A stretch of 64,000 nucleotides of DNA, taken from NCBI RefSeq assembly GCF_018219155.1, contig NZ_CP056123.1, forward strand, positions 3,791,505 through 3,855,504, in the 5' to 3' direction. How positions within the stretch are numbered: position 1 is the stretch's first letter; each line of letters opens with the position of its first letter. Positions 55,779-64,000 of the stretch are shown here, piece by piece. Made by a program: the position numbers and the translations under genes. The stretch comes from Moritella sp. 24 (GTDB lineage Bacteria; Pseudomonadota; Gammaproteobacteria; Enterobacterales; Moritellaceae). The notes under the pieces were generated by a model. The model saw only the letters and a list, made by a program, of their open reading frames with translations, searched no databases and was not told the origin of the DNA.

Positions 55779-57280
55779 AGTCCTGCCTCATCGATACGCT
55801 TGCCAACAGCACACGCCATTAGTTTTTCTTGGTTAGCATCTTCAGCCATAAACTCACCGCTGATTCGACCTTCGTGCATCACTAAAATACGATCACTCAT
55901 GCCTAATACTTCCGGCATTTCTGACGACACTAAAATGATACTCATGCCTTCTGCTTTAAATTGATTAATTAACTGGTAGATTTCTTTTTTAGCGCCAACA
56001 TCAACACCGCGAGTTGGTTCATCTAAAATAAGCACTTTCGGGCGAGTCATTAAACCTTTTGCAATCGCGACTTTCTGTTGATTACCACCAGATAAGTTAC
56101 CGATGATTTGATCTCGACTTGGGGTTTTTACATTAAACAAGCGCATGAAATCTTCAACCGCCGTTGCTTCTTTACCGTGATCTAATTGCAGACCTTTAGA
56201 CAATGAATCAAGTGCACACAATGACATGTTTTCTTTGACTGATAAGCCAAGCACTAAACCATCACCTTTACGGTCTTCAGAGATATAAGCAATACCATTA
56301 ACCAACCCATCACGTGGCGTAACAGGACTAATAACTTTATCATCTAAAATAACATCGCCAGACTCACGTGCCAGTGCACCATAAATCGCTTTCATTAACT
56401 CGGTACGACCCGCGCCCATTAGACCTGAGATACCTAAGATTTCACCTCGGTCTAAAGTAAAGCTAACATCACGGACACCCGGTGCAACGATGTTTTCAAC
56501 CGTCATACATGTTGTGCCATGCGTCGCATCAATACGTGGATAAATTTCGTCCAGACGGCGGCCAACCATTTTTTCAATCAGACCGTCTTCATCAATTGCA
56601 CTTACTGCAATTTCATCAATAAATTTGCCGTCACGTAATACCGTAATATCATCACAAATTTCGAAAATTTCTTTTAAGCGGTGTGAGATATAAACAATGC
56701 CACAACCTTCATTACGTAGCTCATTAATCACTTTAAATAGTGATTCAGTTTCGCTTTCCGTTAATGCATCGGTTGGTTCATCCATCACGATAACTTGCGA
56801 TTCAAATGACAACGCCTTGGCAATTTCAACCATTTGCTGTTCGCCTAGGCTTAACTCACCCAATAATTGACGCGAGCTGTGTTTGACGTTTAAACGTTTT
56901 AGCAATGCATCTGCATCACGGTACATCTGCGTCCATTTAATGCCACCAAACACATTGGTTTTTTCACGGCCTAAATAGATATTTTCAGCAATCGTTAACT
57001 CAGGGATCAAGTTTAATTCTTGGTGAATAATGCTGATGCCAACTTCTTGCGAGTGACGCGGACCATTAAACGTAACATCACTACCTTGATAGTTAATATT
57101 ACCCTTGTCCATGCTGTAGATACCTGTAAGTACCTTCATTAACGTCGACTTACCGGCACCATTTTCGCCCAGTAATGCCATTACCTTACCTGGGTATACA
57201 TTCAAGCACGCATTATCCAGCGCTTTTACACCTGGAAATGATTTTTCGATACCACTGAGTTTTAAAATTGCTTGCGTCAT
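55775..57280 (-). CDS. rbsA: ribose ABC transporter ATPase RbsA
   Basis: RbsA is the double-ATPase subunit of the ribose importer. From the ATG at 57280 (AGGAA five bases upstream) it is 501 aa, the exact E. coli length. It has two ABC cassettes: Walker [10 protein letters not shown], signature [15 protein letters not shown], and the second with the atypical Walker A region of sugar-type ATPases (GLMGAGRTE) and [15 protein letters not shown]. An in-frame start eight codons upstream is less likely. Confidence 0.96.
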   Translation of the reverse strand: MTQAILKLSGIEKSFPGVKALDNACLNVYPGKVMALLGENGAGKSTLMKVLTGIYSMDKGNINYQGSDVTFNGPRHSQEVGISIIHQELNLIPELTIAENIYLGREKTNVFGGIKWTQMYRDADALLKRLNVKHSSRQLLGELSLGEQQMVEIAKALSFESQVIVMDEPTDALTESETESLFKVINELRNEGCGIVYISHRLKEIFEICDDITVLRDGKFIDEIAVSAIDEDGLIEKMVGRRLDEIYPRIDATHGTTCMTVENIVAPGVRDVSFTLDRGEILGISGLMGAGRTELMKAIYGALARESGDVILDDKVISPVTPRDGLVNGIAYISEDRKGDGLVLGLSVKENMSLCALDSLSKGLQLDHGKEATAVEDFMRLFNVKTPSRDQIIGNLSGGNQQKVAIAKGLMTRPKVLILDEPTRGVDVGAKKEIYQLINQFKAEGMSIILVSSEMPEVLGMSDRILVMHEGRISGEFMAEDANQEKLMACAVGKRIDEAGL

Positions 57281-57374
57281 GTCAGTTCCTACTTTATTCC
57301 GCATAAATAGCTATTATTACGTGTCATACAATCAATGCCATATTGGCTTAAAATTATTAGCTTAAACGGCTGAA

Positions 57375-57794
57375 TTAAAACACGACGCCAGATTGAAAAA
57401 TCACATTCGCATAAGGTGTGCACTCACCGGTTCGTACAACCGCTTTACTTTGGTGTGTGCGTTGTTTAAATGCTTCGTGACTAATATAAGTGATCGTAAT
57501 CGCTTTATTTGTGAGTTGTTCTTCATTCGTAATAACATCAAGTAAGGCTGTGTGTAACTCAGGGCTAACCGTTGCAAACTCTTCTGCAAGCACCACACCT
57601 TCAATTTGCATTTCGCCTAATATTGCTTTCACAGTCGCAATAAAAGTAGGTACACCCGGAATAAGCGCTAAATCGATACGTTTTGTCGAGTCAGGAACCG
57701 GTAAACCAGCATCACAAATGGTGATCTCGTTAGTATGTCCAAGCGTTGCAACTAAATAAGATAAGTCAGCATTGATGAGTTTATTTTTCTTCAT
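57375..57794 (-). CDS. rbsD: D-ribose pyranase RbsD
   Basis: RbsD converts beta-pyranose to furanose forms of ribose. The 139-aa protein equals E. coli RbsD in length and carries the conserved LGHTNEITICDAGLPVP with catalytic His20 and the C-terminal AVVRTGECTPYANVI. It is the first gene of rbsDACBKR. Confidence 0.96.
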   Translation of the reverse strand: MKKNKLINADLSYLVATLGHTNEITICDAGLPVPDSTKRIDLALIPGVPTFIATVKAILGEMQIEGVVLAEEFATVSPELHTALLDVITNEEQLTNKAITITYISHEAFKQRTHQSKAVVRTGECTPYANVIFQSGVVF

Positions 57795-57825
57795 GAGTCA
57801 CGCCTTACAAGGTGAATATAGCTAA

Positions 57826-57888
57826 ACGATGTCGTTCGATGGCGAGCATGTTAACGCCATCGAAACGTTTGCGCAAACGTTTCGATGG
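57826..57888 (-). promoter_or_regulatory. RbsR operator palindromes upstream of rbsD
   Basis: A perfect 32-bp palindrome at 57857-57888 has the core AAACGTTTGCGCAAACGTTT, which fits LacI-type operators with central CG. It partly overlaps a second inverted repeat, TTCGATGGCG (about 57835-57844) with CGCCATCGAA (about 57855-57864). The TTCGATGG element thus occurs three times. The position, 63 bp upstream of rbsD, is right for operon control by RbsR. Confidence 0.9.
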
Positions 57889-58268
57889 GATTGAATATAG
57901 TCAAAAATAAGGATAATTCTAGTCTCTAAGTATAAAAGTGCGAGTTGGATCTAAGATCTAGTGTAATTTCTTTCATTTGAAATCGGGGGGTTATTTTTAC
58001 GAAGAAAATAGGTTATATCGAAAGTAATAGTACGAGGAAAAAAGAGTAGGAAATAAAATTGGATCTATAATGCTCAGATCTTATACCACGAATAGATCGG
58101 TTAAATATTAAACATATTCATGCTATTTATAAATCACGAAAATAATAATACGCTGAATATCTTATAGATATGCAGCTTTTAATATCGCATTTTCGACTAG
58201 CATCATAGTTTTGTTCTTACTTATGAGGTAGTTTATCCACCAATATTGTTTATATAATAGAGTAATAC
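57889..58268. other. gap between rbs operon and DUF1097 gene
   Basis: About 380 AT-rich bases, including promoters for the divergent genes; no gene is visible. Confidence 0.4.
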
Positions 58269-58733
58269 ATGAAAGATCGTTATCAAGTAGCACTTTCCGC
58301 AGGTCTACTTGCTGCGCTATGGTGCGGTATAGCTGATACGTTTCATCTGATCACTTGGATAGGTTTTTTAAGTTGCAGTACTTACTTTGCGCAACCGAAA
58401 GCTGGGTTTCAGGGCGTCTTAATGACTTGGTTCACTAATCTGTCAGGCGTATTCTGGGCGTGGTTAGTCATCACAGGCAGTGGTCTTGTCGATACGCCCC
58501 TACTGGGTTATCTCCTCACAGGTATTATAACCAGCCTTATGTGTCTGCAAGCCAGCCATACCAAACTTGCCTTTATCCCCGGTGCCTTTATCGGTTGCTG
58601 CATTACTTTTGCGATGGCCGGTGATGTCACTCCGATTATTCCACCGCTACTGCTTGGTGCATTATTAGGGTATGCCATGACACAACTAACAGCCTTGTTT
58701 GTTAATTTTAAAGCAGCGCCACAGCACATTTGA
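58269..58733 (+). CDS. DUF1097 inner-membrane protein
   Basis: The 154-aa protein has four to five hydrophobic segments (VALSAGLLAALWCGIAD, WFTNLSGVFWAWLVITG, LGYLLTGIITSLMCL, FIPGAFIGCCITFAM, IIPPLLLGALLGYAM) and TYFAQPKAGFQGV, matching the DUF1097 family (as E. coli YcdZ). Function unknown. It converges on the OmpK-like gene. Confidence 0.8.
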   Translation: MKDRYQVALSAGLLAALWCGIADTFHLITWIGFLSCSTYFAQPKAGFQGVLMTWFTNLSGVFWAWLVITGSGLVDTPLLGYLLTGIITSLMCLQASHTKLAFIPGAFIGCCITFAMAGDVTPIIPPLLLGALLGYAMTQLTALFVNFKAAPQHI

Positions 58734-58827
58734 GCACTGCCAGTTAAATCAATCAGTTTGATATTTAGCAAGCTCGACCATAAGAGCCAGATTATGACTG
58801 GCTCTTTACCCATCACGACGAATAATA

Positions 58828-59715
58828 TTAGAACTTATAAATAGCCGCAAAATAATGCGCAAAACCCGTTGAGTCTAAACCGAGCGTACCAGCCCCATCT
58901 TTAACGGTATAAACATCATTGTATGCTTTAATTCCATACCCTAAAGAATATCGGTCTGAATGCCAATACACACCATTAAACATCACTCCACCATGTGTTG
59001 TTGTCGGAACAAAATTAGTATCACTCGCATCCGCACCAAACTGATAATCAATGTAGCCCTGATACGCAATAAAACTGTCATTATCGAACGTAACAAACGG
59101 TTTAAACCAATTCATTGAAAACTGGTAACCATTCCAGCTTTTTGTATTGAGATCGTATAAGACATAAAGATTAACTCCAATCTTATCAAACCAAGGCACT
59201 ATCATGTCTGTGCCTAATCCCCAAAATGAATTATTCACATCGCCATCAATGGCAACACTTGGTTGACCTTTCTCATCATTAGGACGTGATCCCGTGATCC
59301 CTCCCCCACCCCAATTATATAGGGTCGCAATATACATTTCTTGCACGGGTCCAAAAGATAGATCCTTGCCTGTCATCGCATCGAGTGAAAAGCGTGGTGC
59401 TAATTTCATGAATATCTTACTTGCACCATCGGTTTTATCTGAGTTGCTCGAATCTGTATTAGTAAGATTAAACACATCCACATAACCATATAAATCAACG
59501 ATCCCAGAACGACCACCAAATTCGAGTTCCAGATAATCATGAGCTAAGTTATCGTCAATACTGGGCTTTTCGCCAACGGAATACATAATATTAAATTGCA
59601 TCCATTTATAGTCATTTTTATGTAACCCGTCACTATAATCCGCTGCAATAGCCGTACTCGCGCAAATGGGCAGCACTGCACTCGAGAGTAATAATTTATA
59701 GATATAATTCATCAA
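58828..59715 (-). CDS. OmpK/Tsx-like nucleoside channel (paralogue 1)
   Basis: The 295-aa precursor has a signal peptide and a typical OmpK start (ADYSDGLHKNDYKWMQFNIMY), HDYLELEFGGRSGIVDLYGYVDVFNLTNTDSS, FMKLAPRFSLDAMTGKDLSFGPVQEMYIATLYNW and a C-terminal aromatic FAAIYKF. The family (Tsx channel) forms 12-stranded outer-membrane pores for nucleosides; Vibrio OmpK is also a phage receptor. It is about 30 aa longer than paralogue 2 through a loop (GGGGITGSRPNDEKGQP). Confidence 0.92.
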   Translation of the reverse strand: MMNYIYKLLLSSAVLPICASTAIAADYSDGLHKNDYKWMQFNIMYSVGEKPSIDDNLAHDYLELEFGGRSGIVDLYGYVDVFNLTNTDSSNSDKTDGASKIFMKLAPRFSLDAMTGKDLSFGPVQEMYIATLYNWGGGGITGSRPNDEKGQPSVAIDGDVNNSFWGLGTDMIVPWFDKIGVNLYVLYDLNTKSWNGYQFSMNWFKPFVTFDNDSFIAYQGYIDYQFGADASDTNFVPTTTHGGVMFNGVYWHSDRYSLGYGIKAYNDVYTVKDGAGTLGLDSTGFAHYFAAIYKF

Positions 59716-60018
59716 CCAAACTCCATTTTTAGGTGTTTAAATGCTTAGTATCAATAAATTCAGTGCAATAAAACCTAAGTTCATTGAGCTAAATGCAATA
59801 AACCATAATTATAGAACAAGCCATATAAATGGCCTTGATAGGCTTTTGAAATCTCGCAGTTGCAGACTGTTACGCTTATATAACAAATAAATAGAGATGA
59901 AAATAAATTGAATTTAGAAGGGCTAAATAGAAAATGATAACAAAGAAGAAATAATGGATGGGTATAATGTGGAACCACGCGATACGTGATCCCACCATAC
60001 TATTCTAAAATTAGGCTT
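59716..60018. other. gap between the two OmpK-like genes
   Basis: About 300 bases with no gene; a minus-strand frame at 59781-59978 has no signal and is probably spurious. CACG/CGTG and GTGG/CCAC pairs near 59970-59995 could form a stem after paralogue 2. Confidence 0.4.
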
Positions 60019-60834
60019 TTAGAATTTGTATGCTGCTGCGAAGAAGTGAGCAAAACCTGTAGATTCTGTACCACCACCATCTTTAATACCATAGATTTCG
60101 TTATACGCTTTTAGGCCATAACCCACAGAATAGCGCTCTGAATGCCAATAAATACCGTTATACATAGTACCACCGTTACTTACACCGCCAGCGCTCGTAT
60201 CAAGACCAAACTGATAATCAACATAACCTTGGTAAGAAATAAAACTCTTATTCTCAAAAGTATGAACAGGTTTAAACCAGTTCACAGATAACTGATAACC
60301 GTTCCAATCTTTATTGTTCATTTCATAAAGACCATAAAGATTAACGCCTACTTTTCCAAGCCAAGGAACCATTACATCACTACCTAAACCAGTGAAGAAA
60401 TTATTTAGGCCTTCATCAATAGCACCATCCCAAACAATCTGATTGGAAAAATAGATTTCCTGAACTGGGCCAAATGACAAATCTTTACCAGTGATCGCAT
60501 CAAGTGAAAAACGAGGAGCAAGTTTCATGAATATTTTGCTACCGCTAGTTTTATCTGAATCACTTGAATCGGTATTAGTTAAATTAAATACATCTACATA
60601 ACCATACAAGTCAACAACACCTGAACGACCGCCAAATTCCATTTCTAAATAATCATGTCCTTTATTAGAACCTGTACCACTTGGCTTTTCAGCTACAGCA
60701 TACATTAAGTTGAATTGTGACCATTGGTAATCATTCTTGTGGATATCATCAGAATAATCAGCGGCAAAAGCATTACAAGAAATAGCAGCAAGCGTTGTTG
60801 CAGCTAATGCTGCATTTTTAATATTTTTCATCAT
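60019..60834 (-). CDS. ompK: OmpK/Tsx-like nucleoside channel (paralogue 2)
   Basis: The 271-aa precursor starts MMKNIKNAALAATTLAAISCNAFA (signal) followed by ADYSDDIHKNDYQWSQFNLMYAVAEKPSG, close to Vibrio OmpK in length and sequence. It ends FAAAYKF. Most of the strand segments match paralogue 1; differences are in extracellular loops. It is a separate unit, with 300 bp on one side and over 480 bp on the other. Confidence 0.93.
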   Translation of the reverse strand: MMKNIKNAALAATTLAAISCNAFAADYSDDIHKNDYQWSQFNLMYAVAEKPSGTGSNKGHDYLEMEFGGRSGVVDLYGYVDVFNLTNTDSSDSDKTSGSKIFMKLAPRFSLDAITGKDLSFGPVQEIYFSNQIVWDGAIDEGLNNFFTGLGSDVMVPWLGKVGVNLYGLYEMNNKDWNGYQLSVNWFKPVHTFENKSFISYQGYVDYQFGLDTSAGGVSNGGTMYNGIYWHSERYSVGYGLKAYNEIYGIKDGGGTESTGFAHFFAAAYKF

Positions 60835-61319
60835 TACTTCCGTTTATGGTGCACAACTCAGCATGAGTCAGCGCTGTTTTATGGCGATTTTAACGATGAA
60901 AAACAAAAGTTCAATAAACATGCATAAATATAGTTGTTTATTGCGCATCAGATCATAACCAAAAAATATAAAACCAATTAAAGCTCAAAACCTAGCCAAG
61001 AAGACTCATTAAAGCTCCTACTGTGGGAATATAAATCTAATTATTAATTTCACGCTTATAAAATAGCTCCTAATGATATTAATTCAATTAAGTAACGCAG
61101 ATTACTAAGTTATTAACATTAATATAAAAAAATACACTTAAATTAATATTTTTATTAAAATATGAATATTAATACCTAAGCTTATGATTAAAAAGAAAAA
61201 TAACCACCATCATTTTAGTTTAAAATTTTGCATTTTTATTTATTTCATTTATTTTGTTATTTTTTTTGAACTAAATCCAATTAAAGTAATAGCTCAAATG
61301 CGCTTTTTCAGTATAAAAT
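60835..61319. other. long AT-rich region upstream of ompK
   Basis: About 480 bases with very low GC and no gene. It should contain the ompK promoter; regulators such as CRP/CytR sites cannot be called with certainty. Confidence 0.4.
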
Positions 61320-61487
61320 GCGCGCACAATTTACCTAAATAGAGTTCAGAGCAATACGTTTATACTCTTAACGCTTATTTATGCCGTAGGTAACGTGGTT
61401 CCTGAAGTATTAAAAGATTACACCCAAGCAAATTATCCGATCAACGTCGACGATTTTGCACCTAAGGGTGAAATCACACACTTGTAA
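61320..61487 (+). pseudogene. possible C-terminal gene remnant
   Basis: A frame open from 61317 without ATG ends at the stop 61485-61487 and encodes a protein-like tail, VVPEVLKDYTQANYPINVDD followed by FAPKGEITHL. It is coherent in codon use but lacks a beginning. It may be the degraded 3' end of a deleted gene. I do not recognise the family. Confidence 0.35.
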
Positions 61488-61565
61488 TATAAAAATAATA
61501 ATAAATTCATTTTTTAAATTAAGCCGCACAGGTATGTACGGTTAACCCTTACAGAGATAAAACAC

Positions 61566-62678
61566 ATGTTAAAGAAAACTGCTCTTGCAATAGCACTCTC
61601 TTCTTTATTCGTTGGTACTGCAGCTCAGGCTGTCACTATCTACGATAATGACAACGGTGACACAATCAAACTTTATGGTGAAGTTGGCGTTGGTGGTCAT
61701 TTCAATCCTGACTACGAATACGGCGAATTTGTTGAATCACCGCTAAATGAAAATAAAGATGGTTATGGTACAGACACTACCTATATCGATGACAGCTTTG
61801 CCACTATTGGTGTAAAAGGTACGTATCAAGACGTTTACTACCGCGTAGAACTTGATTACGAACGTGAAAACTGGGCTTATGGCTCTGGCGATATGGTATT
61901 AGCAATCGACAAATTATTTATCGGTTACAACATCACAAGTAACCACGCCATTGAAGTCGGTCTAACTGATACTGCATTCGATGATTACGATAAATACGGT
62001 GATTTCACGTTTGATACCACTGTTGAAACCGGTGAAGCTGGTGACCAACAAAACACCGTTAAATATGAAGGTAAAATCAAAAACTTCAAATTAGGTGCGT
62101 CTTATTCTTACCAAGGTGAATCATCATCAGGCTCTGCATTAGGTGACATCGTAAATGGTTATTTTGGTTACTTCGGTAAGACATTATCAGCTGTTGTGGG
62201 TGTAGAAAAGCGCGCAGGCTCAGCTGGTGAATCTAAATACGGCGAACAAGTTCTATTTGGTTTTGGTGCACGCTATAACGTAAATGAACAACTTTCTTTT
62301 GGTGTTAATGGTTATATCGAAGATGAAGATATTGCTCAAAACAGCACTAACTTAGTTGTTGACCCAGCGAACCCAGACAATGATGTCACTGTACATAACG
62401 ATTACCAAACCTTCCAAAACAAAGGTGCATTAGTTTCTGCTCGTTACAAATTCTCTGCTAAATGGGAAGTAACAGGTTCTTATAACTTCGAAGAATATGA
62501 AAAGTGGGCAATCAAAAATGTTGAAAACGGCGTAACTCCATACTCGTGGGGCGATGAACGTACTTGGAGTACTGTTGGCGTGAACTTCCGCCCATCAAGC
62601 TCAGTTATTTTTGCTGTTGAAGCAAACTTCGGTGAGTCAGCACAAGATGCTTACGCTTACGGCCGTGTTTATTTCTAG
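61566..62678 (+). CDS. outer-membrane porin, general diffusion type
   Basis: The 370-aa precursor has a signal peptide (LKKTALAIALSSLFVGTAAQA) followed by VTIYDNDNGDTIKLYGEVGVGGHF, alternating beta strands and a terminal aromatic residue (AYGRVYF). It is not close to the porins at 48129 and 49722. ACAGAGATAAAAC precedes the ATG. It lies 51 bp upstream of the extracellular nuclease gene, so the two may be co-expressed. Confidence 0.88.
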   Translation: MLKKTALAIALSSLFVGTAAQAVTIYDNDNGDTIKLYGEVGVGGHFNPDYEYGEFVESPLNENKDGYGTDTTYIDDSFATIGVKGTYQDVYYRVELDYERENWAYGSGDMVLAIDKLFIGYNITSNHAIEVGLTDTAFDDYDKYGDFTFDTTVETGEAGDQQNTVKYEGKIKNFKLGASYSYQGESSSGSALGDIVNGYFGYFGKTLSAVVGVEKRAGSAGESKYGEQVLFGFGARYNVNEQLSFGVNGYIEDEDIAQNSTNLVVDPANPDNDVTVHNDYQTFQNKGALVSARYKFSAKWEVTGSYNFEEYEKWAIKNVENGVTPYSWGDERTWSTVGVNFRPSSSVIFAVEANFGESAQDAYAYGRVYF

Positions 62679-62729
62679 TATTTCCATCATTTCGATGTAA
62701 GAACCAGTTAACGAATTTTAAGGTAAATT

Positions 62730-64000
62730 ATGAAAAAGAAATTATTAGCACTCGCAGTGGGCAGTGTTTTATCCGCAGGTGCTCAAGCTGCACTATCAGA
62801 TATTATTATTACAGAATATGTTGAAGGTAGTGCTAACAATAAAGCCGTCGAATTAACCAATACGACTGGCACTCCATATACGTTCTCAGACAGTGATGTG
62901 GTTACATATAGCTCTTACAGTAACGCCATCCATAGCCCTGCAGGCGTTAGTATTTTAAAAGGCATCACTATTGCTGGTAATGAAACAATCGTACTTACAA
63001 ATGGTGAAGTAACGACTGAATTGTTAACTGCAATTTCCGATAATGGTGCTCGCCATTTTGCAGCTGGCGTATACAATGATGTCTCACATAACGCAATGAA
63101 CTTTAACGGTGATGACCACGTTGCACTTCGCGACGGCAACACAATCGTTGATATCATCGGTGTCGATGGTTCTAAATGGGGTGAAGATAAAACTTTAATT
63201 CGTCGCGCTGCTGCTGACGGTTCTAGCCTACCAACTCCTGACGCAAAGTATGTTCCAACAAACTGGGCTGAATCAATCCCAGATGGCGAAACTATAAGTA
63301 AAGATAACTTTGCTGATTTAGGTATTCCAACACTTGGTGACTACGTAGAGCCACCAGTAGTTGAAGAGTTAACTATGATCCCTGAAGACGGTGGATTATT
63401 TGCGAATACACTTGCTCGTTATGTAGGTAAAGAAGTTACTATCCCTGCAGATATGAACCCTACTGAAGCTGGCGAACAAGGTCTTATCGTTACAAGAACT
63501 TATGGCTTTAACTTCAATAACTACAGTAATAATATTACAGCCTCTTATGATCGCGCTAATTACCAGCCGAATCAAATACACGTAGCAGGTAGCCCTGAAG
63601 CAAAAGCTTATAATGATCAAAATATAGATCGCACGCTATTAATTACAGGCGCTTATGCACCTGATGGCGAACTTGCTTACTACCCAGACTTTAATACTGA
63701 CCCTGCAAACAATTATATCCGTATTCAAGATCAAATCGTGGGTATGACAGGTATGATTACGGGCTCTGCAGGTAACTACACATTAACAGTTACAGAAGAT
63801 GTAGATAACAGTAACTTCATCCATCATTCAGACCGTGGCGGTGTTAACCTTAATACTTCTACAGCTGAAACAGCTTTTGCAATTAAAGTTGCAACTCAAA
63901 ACGTGTTAAATTTATTTAATTCGCCATTTGGTGGAGATCAAAATTTACACGCAGATAACCGTGGCGCAGAAACTGATGAAGAGTACCCACGCCAGAAAGC
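62730..64000 (+). CDS. ExeM/Xds-like extracellular nuclease, 5' part
   Basis: The gene runs off the window; 423 codons are visible. It has a signal peptide (KKKLLALAVGSVLSAGAQA), an N-terminal lamin-tail domain (ALSDIIITEYVEGSANNKAVELTN, D-GDDHVALRDGNTIVDIIGVDG, about residues 20-140), an OB-like region, and the start of the endonuclease/exonuclease/phosphatase domain (KVATQNVLNLFN, RGAETDEEYPRQKA). This matches Shewanella ExeM and Vibrio Xds secreted DNases that degrade extracellular DNA. Start chosen from TTAAGGTAAATT-ATG. Confidence 0.9.
   Translation, partial: MKKKLLALAVGSVLSAGAQAALSDIIITEYVEGSANNKAVELTNTTGTPYTFSDSDVVTYSSYSNAIHSPAGVSILKGITIAGNETIVLTNGEVTTELLTAISDNGARHFAAGVYNDVSHNAMNFNGDDHVALRDGNTIVDIIGVDGSKWGEDKTLIRRAAADGSSLPTPDAKYVPTNWAESIPDGETISKDNFADLGIPTLGDYVEPPVVEELTMIPEDGGLFANTLARYVGKEVTIPADMNPTEAGEQGLIVTRTYGFNFNNYSNNITASYDRANYQPNQIHVAGSPEAKAYNDQNIDRTLLITGAYAPDGELAYYPDFNTDPANNYIRIQDQIVGMTGMITGSAGNYTLTVTEDVDNSNFIHHSDRGGVNLNTSTAETAFAIKVATQNVLNLFNSPFGGDQNLHADNRGAETDEEYPRQK

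Noticed and set aside
59781-59978. 65-codon minus-strand frame between the OmpK-like genes
   Set aside because: No ribosome site or recognisable features; lies in a likely promoter and terminator region.

Overview
The window is chromosomal DNA of a marine gammaproteobacterium, most likely Moritella or a close relative of the Vibrionales/Alteromonadales type. The grounds are AT-rich base composition, the conserved order truB-rbfA-infB-nusA-rimP-tRNA(fMet)-tRNA(Leu)-secG-glmM-folP-ftsH-rlmE-yhbY-greA known from E. coli and Vibrio, OmpK/Tsx-type channels, and a tmRNA tag ending in LAA. The genus is inference from sequence impression, not from a search.

Bases 1-24,900 are core genome. They hold the translation/transcription block (minus strand), then a small-peptide ORF, a TRIC-family membrane protein, tyrS, an M23 peptidase with anmK (cell wall metabolism and recycling), grpE with a near-perfect sigma-32 promoter, nadK, recN with a LexA box, bamE, rnfH/ratA, smpB and ssrA (tmRNA).

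Bases 24,834-47,940 are accessory. A filamentous-phage (inovirus) prophage is integrated at the 3' end of ssrA. Its structural genes run on the minus strand: regulator, 88-aa ORF, zinc-ribbon/HTH ORF, P2 gpA-type HUH replication initiator, ssDNA-binding candidate, small membrane protein, major coat, pIII-like adhesin with a (GGGES)n linker, pVI-like protein and Zot/pI. A divergent CI-like repressor and a tyrosine integrase read on the plus strand. The element (24,834-42,269) is bounded by two direct copies, about 850 bp long, of a block that starts in the tmRNA 3' end and finishes in the last bases of zot. Beyond it lie a second, decayed unit (chimeric zot/pIII) and fragments of third and fourth units. 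Non-structural genes sit between phage repeats: an EndA/Dns-type nuclease with two DUF1566 proteins in the position where CTXphi carries ctxAB, an RX4H HEPN-like protein with a two-gene hypothetical operon in the same position of the second unit, a type IV prepilin in the remnant units, and a full-length sigma-70 family factor plus a mini sigma-like protein beyond the integrase. This cargo-swapping architecture is the most interesting part of the window.

Bases 48,000-64,000 return to chromosomal-type genes: two tandem paralogous porins separated by a small secreted protein that has a paralogue inside the prophage, a 39-aa zinc-ribbon protein, a complete ribose operon rbsDACBKR with a perfect 32-bp palindromic operator, a DUF1097 membrane protein, two OmpK/Tsx-like channels, a further porin, and the 5' part of an ExeM-like extracellular nuclease that runs off the window.
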